Assembly: GCA_003155655.1 (NCBI GenBank)
Contig: PMDS01000054.1
Coordinates: 29,985-78,173 of the forward strand
Reading direction: 5' to 3'
Length of the DNA: 48,189 nucleotides
DNA from: Melioribacter sp.
GTDB lineage: Bacteria; Bacteroidota; Ignavibacteria; Ignavibacteriales; Melioribacteraceae
Shown here: one piece after another, positions 43,081 to 48,189 of the stretch
How positions within the stretch are numbered: the stretch's first letter is position 1
How the letters are laid out: the number at the start of each line of letters is the position of its first letter
Notes under the pieces: generated by a model
What the model saw: the letters and a program-made list of their open reading frames with translations, nothing else
What the model was told of the DNA's origin: nothing
Databases searched by the model: none
Position numbers and translations under genes: made by a program

Positions 43081-43191
43081 AAAAATAAATATTATGCTGC
43101 CTAAAAAACGTTTCAGTCCGACCAATTCTTACCGAAGAGCGAAGCAGCACAAAGGTCATGGTATCAATAAAATTAAATGGCTTAGTTAAAT

Positions 43192-43634
43192 ATGTTTAAA
43201 AGAATCATTTTAATATTAACAGTGTGTCTAATTAATATTACCCACTCACAGGTAAAGACCGACACGCTAAAATGTAATGGAAATGTGTTATTAAAATTCG
43301 CAAAAAGCATTGATTCACTAGATACGAAAATAGCTAAAGAGTTATTTTAACATTTAGTGGGGGTTGTTCAAATAACGAAGAGTATTCGGAATGGAGTGGT
43401 GAATTGTTATTAAATTTTTTGGACAAATATCCAAGAAAATTTATTGATGTATTATCCTTGAAAGAGAAATACGATTTTAAAAATATCTTCGAAAATTTAA
43501 AGTCTCCCGTTAATGATGGATTTAATCTGGCTAAGATTAAAAAGAATGTTGAAGCAATCAAATTAAAAAACCCAATAAAGAGAGAGATAATAAGAAGAAT
43601 TAATATTGCATTAAATAAAAATAAAATTCCATAA
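43192..43634 (+). pseudogene. Frameshifted gene for a small secreted protein
   Basis: The first ORF (43192-43350) starts with a signal peptide (MFKRIILILTVCLINITHSQ) and stops at TAA after KIAKELF. The following 280 bases continue in another frame, without stops, as LTFSGGCSNNEEYSEWSGE to NKNKIP (43632). One extra T in the TTTT run at 43345-43348 would join them into about 147 residues. So this is a recent frameshift, a sequencing error at a homopolymer, or slippage. Function unknown; the joined protein would be a secreted helical protein. Confidence 0.65.
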
Positions 43635-43670
43635 CCCGAACCTTCCCGGTAGAAAACAGCGGGGCGGGCG
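43632..43670 (+). repeat. Cassette-array repeat, copy 4 (left half)
   Basis: TAACCCGAACCTTCCCGGTAGAAAACAGCGGGG. The TAA is the stop codon of the preceding frameshifted gene. The inner CCCG/CGGG stem and AGAAAAC loop are intact; the right arm GGATTAGATGCGGTT is not found. Confidence 0.7.
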
Positions 43671-43940
43671 GTGGCCATGCCTACGGTAGGTAAACTTCGA
43701 TACATCCGGCGATTGCCGGACACTCCCCGACCAGTTGTTAACTGGCCGGGACAAGCAGCCACCTTGATTTGACGGAGAGAAGCAGTAAAATGGTTGGTTT
43801 TATACTGAGTCGTAGTTTGAAGGATTGAATCTATACTGTTTGAACACAATTACATCGTTGCGTCGTTACAATTGTTTGGTAAGATCAAAATTCGCTATGA
43901 GTTTGAAACAAATGAATAATATTAACTAAAGAATAAAATT
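43671..43940. other. Non-coding spacer with short hairpins
   Basis: No gene is supported; the minus-strand reading frame across it is interrupted by palindromes and has no family motif. TCCGGC/GCCGGA with loop GATT (about 43707-43722) and CCAGTT/AACTGG around GTT (about 43732-43746) form stable hairpins. GAGAAGCAGTAAAATGG (about 43777) resembles the GAAGCAGCACAAAGG motif seen elsewhere in the array. Confidence 0.4.
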
Positions 43941-44777
43941 ATGAAAACTATTCTCAACCCAATCGTTTTTTTGCTGTTGTTAAATACTGGTTTTGCACAA
44001 ACAATTCCTACAAAGAGTTTGTACCTTGGACAAACTCCACCCGGATCAACACCTAAAATATTTAACCTATCTGTAGATACCGGTTATGGACTTACAGAAC
44101 GTGTTGCTATATCTCCCGATGGTAAGGAGATTTATTATGGAGAAGTATTAAATGAATCCATCAGAAAGACCAAGTACTACTCTTATTCCCATGGTGCGTG
44201 GAATGGCCCGTTCGTTTTGTTTAATGACTTTGATGCCCCGGCACTTTCTGCACGTGGAGATACAATGTTTTTACTTCATTTTCAAAACCATACTCCTTAT
44301 TCTTATTTTTCCGTGAGGAATGATACCGGCTGGACTGCTCCGTCTAAATTTTGGAAGGGAATTAATTTGTACTATCTGCAGAAAACAAATACCGGAAATT
44401 ATTATGCATCAGTTGAGAATTCGGGAATTTCGAAAATGGTCATCAATAATGCCGATACGGCATTCTATAGTCTGGAAGCTCCAATGAACAATATAGGAGG
44501 GGATTTTTATATATCGAGGGATGATTCATTTATTATCTTCACCAAACAAACTGGAGATAATTATAAAATGGATCTGTTTATTAGTTTCAGAAAAAAAGAT
44601 GCTACTTGGACATATCCCAAAAGTCTTGGTTCGACTATAAACAATAGCTTCTATAACGTTGCACCTTACGTGACAAGCGATAATAAATACTTATTTTTTA
44701 TAGGGGCAGATACAAAAGGTTCCTCTATTTATTGGGTTCAAATTGATAATATATTAGATATTGTAAAAGATCATTAA
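43941..44777 (+). CDS. Secreted beta-propeller (PD40/TolB-like) protein
   Basis: 278 residues with a signal peptide (residues 1-19, ending GFAQ). At least four PD40-like repeats follow: RVAISPDGKEIYYGEV, APALSARGDTMFLL, DFYISRDDSFIIFT and APYVTSDNKYLFFIGA. Each has the SxD(G/D/N)K-type turn typical of TolB-like propellers. It is likely extracytoplasmic and binds a ligand or protein. It is the largest of the non-toxin cargo genes in the array without a recognised activity. No ribosome site is obvious. Confidence 0.8.
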   Translation: MKTILNPIVFLLLLNTGFAQTIPTKSLYLGQTPPGSTPKIFNLSVDTGYGLTERVAISPDGKEIYYGEVLNESIRKTKYYSYSHGAWNGPFVLFNDFDAPALSARGDTMFLLHFQNHTPYSYFSVRNDTGWTAPSKFWKGINLYYLQKTNTGNYYASVENSGISKMVINNADTAFYSLEAPMNNIGGDFYISRDDSFIIFTKQTGDNYKMDLFISFRKKDATWTYPKSLGSTINNSFYNVAPYVTSDNKYLFFIGADTKGSSIYWVQIDNILDIVKDH

Positions 44778-45155
44778 CATTTTCACCGGTTGTGTTCTAA
44801 ACATGTGCTCAAAATGTCGGCTTCCATACGGTTGTACTTTTCCGCTAAATGAGGATTAAGTATTTTTCCCGTAGAGACGTGATATACTCGTCCATCTATG
44901 GCATAGTTTTTTCGCCGATGGATGAGTGAGTTGTCACAGAAACAATGTCAATACTTTTGAATATTTCATTTTATTGATTAAGTTGAACATTAGTTAAGAG
45001 GTTATCTTAATGTTTTTAGAAAGGAAATTAATTTCACAAAATATAATTTTGTTTTATCCACACCGAATAATAATCCGCACCGACTGCTATAGTAAAAAAT
45101 CAAAAATGCTTTACATATATAATTCGTTCAACTCATTTAGATAAGGAGAATAACA
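44778..45155. other. 378-base non-coding spacer
   Basis: It contains the hairpin ACTCGTCCATC (44886-44896) with GATGGATGAGT (44917-44927), one G-U pair, just after GTAGAGACG. The latter is the half-site of the palindrome at 45652-45687, so this looks like a degenerate member of that family. The right part is AT-rich and leads to an AAGGAG ribosome site at about 45143. Confidence 0.4.
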
Positions 45156-45326
45156 ATGAAACTGAATAAGAATATCGGTATGCTTTTGCTGGGCATCTGG
45201 CTCATCATGAATGGACTAATACCCCTGCTCAATATCTATTTCTCGGGACTCAGCACAATTATGGCAATCCTCGCCGTTGCCGCGGGCGCTTTTATCCTGT
45301 TATGGCACGACAGGTCGATGCCCTAA
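45156..45326 (+). CDS. Small two-TM membrane protein
   Basis: 56 residues (MKLNKNIGMLLLGIWLIMNG ... LLWHDRSMP) with two TM helices, at about residues 7-24 and 32-49. A good AAGGAG ribosome site lies 10 bases before the ATG. Base composition is clearly richer in G and C than its neighbours, suggesting separate acquisition. I have the impression that very similar short proteins occur in many unrelated bacteria, without known function. Confidence 0.75.
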   Translation: MKLNKNIGMLLLGIWLIMNGLIPLLNIYFSGLSTIMAILAVAAGAFILLWHDRSMP

Positions 45327-45482
45327 TTCAGCACAGTAACCAGTAAATGGTTGCTATAAAGAAGTTTGTAAAAAACTTTTTAGATCAAGTGTTATCATCC
45401 TGGGCCGTCAAGTCTGCCCGATTTTGACGGGAACCATTTCTTGACGGAAATAGAAGCTGCACAAAGATTTTTTTTTGTAGTG

Positions 45483-45498
45483 ACAGGTCGTGACCTGT
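45483..45498. repeat. Short palindrome in repeat-rich spacer
   Basis: ACAGGTC pairs perfectly with GACCTGT around GT. It lies in the GTAGTGACAGGTCGTGACC context also present at 48091. Confidence 0.6.
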
Positions 45499-45557
45499 AA
45501 GGTTTAAAAATATAATTTTGTAAAAGAACTCAGAATTTTGCTGATATAAAATTTTAT

Positions 45558-45579
45558 GTGACAACTCTCGAGTTGTCAC
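45558..45579. repeat. Perfect 9-bp hairpin
   Basis: GTGACAACT and AGTTGTCAC pair perfectly around CTCG. Followed by ACTACAAAAAC, it ends in GTCACTACAA, the reverse of the TTGTAGTGAC element that precedes the hairpin at 45483. Confidence 0.65.
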
Positions 45580-45651
45580 TACAAAAACTTTTTGTTGTAG
45601 TACTGTACAACTCCTTGTCGGGAGATAGAGGCAGCTCAAAAGTATTTTTCC

Positions 45652-45687
45652 GTAGAGACGATCCCGACTTGTCGGGGTCGTCTCTAC
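45652..45687. repeat. REP-like 16-bp hairpin
   Basis: GTAGAGACGATCCCGA pairs with TCGGGGTCGTCTCTAC (one T-G pair) around CTTG. A degenerate half is seen at 44871 and a related CGATCCCGACAAGTC at about 46507. It behaves like a dispersed palindromic element. Confidence 0.7.
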
Positions 45688-45776
45688 AAACTTGACGTAG
45701 AAAGAAGCAGCACAAGGTTTGGTAATGTGAGAAAATAAAAAATTGAAGGTTATCGTTCAATGACGTATATTATCTT

Positions 45777-46094
45777 ATGAGAATAATAGAGACTTCGGTT
45801 TTTACTAAAAGGGTGAAAATACTTTTACGTGACGAAGATTATCGTCTGTTACAGAATGAGATAATCCAGAACCCGGAAAAAGGAAAAGTAATAAAAGGGA
45901 GCTGGGGATTGAGAAAAATCAGGTGGTCAATTTCCGGTAAAGGTAAAAGCGGCGGAGTAAGAATTGTTTATTATTGGGTTAGTGCAAAAGAAATTATTTT
46001 AATGCTTTTAATCTATTCTAAAAACGAACAGGATGATTTATCAAACGAACGGTTGAAATTATTAAAATCTCTTGTTGAAAAGGAGTTCAAATGA
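45777..46094 (+). CDS. RelE/HigB-family toxin
   Basis: 105 residues with the RelE/HigB2-like fold: TKRVKILLRDEDYRLLQNEI, then VIKGSWGLRKIRWSISGKGKSGGVRIVYYW, given by position (about 38-67), and a final EIILMLLIYSKNEQDDL strand. Such proteins cleave ribosome-bound mRNA. The Lys/Arg-rich middle and VRIVYYW strand carry the likely active residues. The XRE antitoxin gene overlaps its stop by four bases, the usual toxin-first HigBA order. Confidence 0.9.
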   Translation: MRIIETSVFTKRVKILLRDEDYRLLQNEIIQNPEKGKVIKGSWGLRKIRWSISGKGKSGGVRIVYYWVSAKEIILMLLIYSKNEQDDLSNERLKLLKSLVEKEFK

Positions 46095-46384
46095 AAAACG
46101 AATTATTTTATGAGCTGCAAAAAAGTATAAAAGAAGGCGGAAAAATACTGAAGGGTAAAAAGAAACCGGGCCGTGAGTTTAATTTTGATAACCCGGATCC
46201 TAAAATTATAAGAGAACAATTGGGATTATCTCAAAATAAATTTGCCAGGTTACTTGGAATCAGTGTTTCAACGTTGCAGAATTGGGAACAGGGCCGCCGT
46301 AAACCTGAGGGACCTGCCAAAATTTTATTGAATGTAGCTGCCAACTATCCCGAAGCAATATTTAAAACTGTTTTCCAATCGTAA
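46091..46384 (+). CDS. XRE-family antitoxin (HigA/NadS-like)
   Basis: 97 residues. A basic N-terminal part precedes a helix-turn-helix (about 52-85: IREQLGLSQNKFARLLGISVSTLQNWEQGRR) and the KPEGPAKILLNVAANYPE tail typical of HigA/NadS antitoxins. It neutralises the upstream toxin and probably represses the pair by binding its promoter. Start overlaps the toxin stop (ATGA). Confidence 0.92.
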   Translation: MKNELFYELQKSIKEGGKILKGKKKPGREFNFDNPDPKIIREQLGLSQNKFARLLGISVSTLQNWEQGRRKPEGPAKILLNVAANYPEAIFKTVFQS

Positions 46385-46452
46385 TTAATTCACATGTCCG
46401 CCTGCTTCGGAATGTTTGCCAGCCTTTGGCTGACGTGGCTTACCTGTTCGGC

Positions 46453-46488
46453 GTAACAAAGTGTAGCCGGGACGGATTCAATGCGGTT
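46453..46488 (+). repeat. Cassette-array repeat, copy 5 (right part)
   Basis: GTAACAAAGTGTAGCCGGGA then CGGATTCAATGCGGTT. The right arm is the consensus with one change; the left arm is reduced to TAAC. It sits between the RelE/XRE and MNT/HEPN modules. Confidence 0.55.
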
Positions 46489-46616
46489 GTTTTTTTTTCA
46501 ATAGTGACGATCCCGACAAGTCAGGATCTTATTTACAACAAGTGTGACCGCCGCGGGAATAATAAGTTTATTGATTATACATTGAATAATTAGCAAAAAT
46601 ATGGCATCTTTTAATT

Positions 46617-46913
46617 ATGAAAAAAGATTTACATGAAATATTATCAATGCTTAGGATGTTACTTCCATATGTAACGCAAAATTATCAAGTGAATTCTATT
46701 GAAGTATTTGGTTCATATGTCCGGGGCCAGCAAAACAGCAATAGTGATCTGGATGTTCTGGTAACTTTTTCAAAAATTCCCGGCTTAATAAAATTTCTTG
46801 AATTAAAAAATTATCTATCGGATCAATTAGGAGTAAATTTTGATTTAGTAATGAAGGATTCTCTAAAGCCGGGAATCAGTTCATATATTCTTAACGAATG
46901 TGTTTCTGTATGA
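46617..46913 (+). CDS. MNT-type nucleotidyltransferase antitoxin
   Basis: 98 residues: minimal nucleotidyltransferase with VFGSYVRGQQNSNSDLDVLV (GS plus the DxD metal pair) and NFDLVMKD. In MntA/HepT systems this enzyme adds AMP to the HEPN toxin and inactivates it. The HEPN gene overlaps its stop by four bases. Confidence 0.92.
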   Translation: MKKDLHEILSMLRMLLPYVTQNYQVNSIEVFGSYVRGQQNSNSDLDVLVTFSKIPGLIKFLELKNYLSDQLGVNFDLVMKDSLKPGISSYILNECVSV

Positions 46914-47260
46914 AACAACAAAGAGATTATTCAGCTTATCTTAATGATATTTATGATTTAATTAAAAAGGGAATGTCTTTTATAAATGAAATGACATTTG
47001 AAGAATTTAAAGCAGACGAGAAAACACAATACGCTTTGATAAGAGTTATCGAAATAATTGGGGAAGCCGGCAAGAAAATTCCAGGTGAAATTAAAATGCG
47101 ATCAAATGATATACCAAGGCGCGAAATTAGCGGTATGAGGGATTTACTTATTCACGATTACTTTGGGGTTAATATTAATGTTGTTTGGGAAACTGTCAAG
47201 AACGATTTCCCTAAACTAAAAGATAAAATACAAAAGTTAATTCAAGATATAAATCTTTAG
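46910..47260 (+). CDS. HEPN-domain toxin (HepT/DUF86)
   Basis: 116 residues of helices. The catalytic Rx4HxY motif is RDLLIHDYFG, with IRVIEIIGEAGKKIP before it. HEPN toxins are RNases or NTase partners; here the neighbouring MNT gene makes a HepT/MntA pair. The ATG at 46910 overlaps the antitoxin stop (ATGA), so I prefer it over the upstream in-frame ATG. Confidence 0.93.
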   Translation: MKQQRDYSAYLNDIYDLIKKGMSFINEMTFEEFKADEKTQYALIRVIEIIGEAGKKIPGEIKMRSNDIPRREISGMRDLLIHDYFGVNINVVWETVKNDFPKLKDKIQKLIQDINL

Positions 47261-47417
47261 TACATATAAATACCCAATATTTCATTCAGCAGTCGAATTT
47301 GAACGGAACTATTTGTGGCTAGGCCGCCTGTCGAAACGATGTGTAGACAGGGCGTATTTGTTTTTATTAAATAAAATTTTATTTTATGGTATTACAATTG
47401 GTATTACCGGAGAAAAA

Positions 47418-47663
47418 ATGGCAACTGCAAAAAAAATTGCAATTTCAATAGATGGAAAGGTTCTTAACAGAATTGACAGGCTGGTTAAGAATAAAATGTT
47501 TACCAACCGAAGCAGGGCGATTCAAACTGCAATTGAAGAAAAAATTTACAGGCTTGATAAAACCCGGTTAGCTGTTGAAAGTGCAAAATTAAATAAAGTT
47601 GAAGAGCAGCAATTATCTGAAGAAGGTTTAAAAGCAGATCTGGCAGAATGGGCGGAATACTAA
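47418..47663 (+). CDS. Ribbon-helix-helix antitoxin (MazE-like)
   Basis: 81 residues with an N-terminal RHH DNA-binding domain (KKIAISIDGKVLNRIDRLVKNKMFTNRSRAIQTAI, about residues 5-40) and a C-terminal helical tail (NKVEEQQLSEEG) that would wrap the toxin. I use the ATG at 47418, preceded by GGAGAAAAA; upstream in-frame codons translate spacer sequence. It overlaps the MazF gene by 16 bases. Confidence 0.9.
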   Translation: MATAKKIAISIDGKVLNRIDRLVKNKMFTNRSRAIQTAIEEKIYRLDKTRLAVESAKLNKVEEQQLSEEGLKADLAEWAEY

Positions 47664-47986
47664 GAGGTGATATAGTTTGGGCAAATCTTGACCCGGCTGT
47701 TGGAAATGAACAAGCCAGCAAGAGGCCTGTATTAATTTTAAGTCATAATGTATTTAATGAAAATTCGGGGACAGTTATAGCAGTAGCATTAACCGGAAAA
47801 GAACAGCAAGCGGGATTTCCTCTTACACTCGAAATCAATTCAAAAAACCTGCATAAAAAATCCTGGATAAAAATCAGTCAAATAAGAACGTTATCTATAA
47901 ATAGATTGGGTGAAAAAATTACCCGCATCAAAGAAGAAGAATTAGTTCAGGTAATTGACGGACTTAACGAAATAATTGCTGGTTAA
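47648..47986 (+). CDS. MazF/PemK-family endoribonuclease toxin
   Basis: 112 residues: RGDIVWANLDPAVGNEQASKRPVLILS, then GTVIAVALTGKEQQAG, SWIKISQIRTLS and the final LNEIIAG. The Arg in SKRPV and Thr/Ser in QIRTLS match the catalytic residues of MazF. Cleaves RNA at short sequences. Its stop codon TAA lies inside the repeat at 47983. Confidence 0.94.
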   Translation: MGGILRGDIVWANLDPAVGNEQASKRPVLILSHNVFNENSGTVIAVALTGKEQQAGFPLTLEINSKNLHKKSWIKISQIRTLSINRLGEKITRIKEEELVQVIDGLNEIIAG

Positions 47987-48035
47987 CCCGCACCCTCCCA
48001 TTAGAAAACATCGGGTGGCGGATTCGATGCGGTTT
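47983..48035 (+). repeat. Cassette-array repeat, copy 6
   Basis: TTAACCCGCACCCTCCCATT, then AGAAAACATCGGGTGG, then CGGATTCGATGCGGTT. This is the cleanest copy: left arm, inner stem, AGAAAAC loop and right arm are all present. The TAA is the MazF stop. Confidence 0.8.
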
Positions 48036-48189
48036 TGTAAAAAACCTCGTAGGTTGCTTAGAATTCGAGAAGCAGCACAAAGGTTTTTTTGTAGTGACGG
48101 GTCGTGACTCAATGTTGTAAGGTTAGCAGCTTTGCATATTATTCTTATGAACTCAACCCCTTAATCCCCTTCTCTTATTAAGAGAAGGG
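48036..48189. other. Spacer with GAAGCAGCACAAAGG motif and edge hairpin
   Basis: AAAACCTCGTAGGTT (a palindromic element like that after copy 1) is followed by GAAGCAGCACAAAGG (48069-48083), a T tract and GTAGTGACGGGTCGTGAC. The window ends in a perfect 10-bp hairpin (CCCTTCTCTT, 48167-48176, with AAGAGAAGGG, 48180-48189) preceded by AACCCCTTAATC. The edge may be the left end of another DUF559-type unit. Confidence 0.5.

Larger units (their letters stand above)
45327..45776. other. 450-base non-coding repeat-rich spacer
   Basis: No gene is supported. Three hairpins are annotated separately (45483, 45558, 45652). GAAGCTGCACAAAG (45453-45466) and GAAGCAGCACAAGG (45704-45717) are two copies of a motif also found at 43141 and 48069. 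The motif at 45453 and the one at 48069 are both followed by a T tract and GTAGTGACRGGTCGTGAC. Confidence 0.55.

Noticed and set aside
43334-43849. Minus-strand 171-codon ORF
   Set aside because: It crosses the frameshifted gene, repeat copy 4 and hairpin spacers, and has no recognisable domain.
45385-45760. Minus-strand ORFs in the repeat-rich spacer
   Set aside because: They run through palindromes and repeat motifs; composition looks non-coding.
39313-48189. CRISPR array or prophage
   Set aside because: No regularly spaced short direct repeats with unique spacers, and no phage structural, lysis or integrase genes.

Overview
The window is AT-rich with mostly weak Shine-Dalgarno sites. It encodes large Oar/SusC-like TonB-dependent receptors, a DUF4783 protein, a DUF2231 protein and a 31-residue AURKAIP1/COX24 (mS38-like) protein. 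This mix points to the Bacteroidota/Chlorobiota/Ignavibacteriota group, and I think most likely an Ignavibacteria-type bacterium. That is an inference from protein families, not from a marker gene.

Region 1 (1-39.3 kb) is a chromosomal backbone. In order: the 3' part of mtaB, a membrane protein, truA, an SDR oxidoreductase, a DUF2231 protein, an outer-membrane protein, a crotonase and an orphan membrane protein. A convergent secreted NPP-type phosphodiesterase follows. Next are two tandem paralogous TonB-dependent receptors, each closed by a clear terminator, then yajQ, a YjbH-like protein and a lipoprotein. A tRNA-Pro(CGG) carries a tandem tRNA-like/GIY-YIG element at its 3' end. After an OmpA-family protein comes pyrR-pyrB-pyrC, whose leader looks like a complete PyrR attenuator (PyrR-binding hairpin plus intrinsic terminator). 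A possible MITE follows. Then come a lipoprotein and a tightly packed run of DUF4783 protein, NtrY-like histidine kinase, AddA/RecB-like helicase-nuclease and amidase, and then a CBS-less IMPDH/GMP reductase. A DUF559 gene sits inside its own inverted repeats. The backbone ends with copA and a CopZ-like chaperone (minus strand), an orphan membrane protein, HU, a TPR/zinc-ribbon protein, the mS38-like microprotein and tRNA-Thr(CGU).

Region 2 (39.3-48.2 kb), directly after tRNA-Thr, is accessory DNA. Every gene is short and on the plus strand. The genes are separated by imperfect copies of a palindromic repeat: left arm AACCCGCACC, inner hairpin around AGAAAAC, right arm GGATTMGATGCGGTT. In three copies the left arm contains the stop codon of the preceding gene. 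This resembles an integron cassette array, although no integrase is visible and the repeats do not show a clean attC core. Cargo: a coiled-coil membrane protein, a TIR-domain protein, an unrecognised 166-residue protein, an alpha/beta-hydrolase-GNAT-like fusion, a frameshifted secreted protein, a beta-propeller protein, a 56-residue two-TM protein, and three two-gene toxin-antitoxin modules (RelE/XRE, MNT/HEPN, RHH/MazF).

The three most interesting items are the tRNA-Pro/GIY-YIG tandem element (17981-18499), the cassette-like array with its hydrolase-acetyltransferase fusion (39.5-48.1 kb), and the DUF559 gene with matching terminal inverted repeats (34143-34593).
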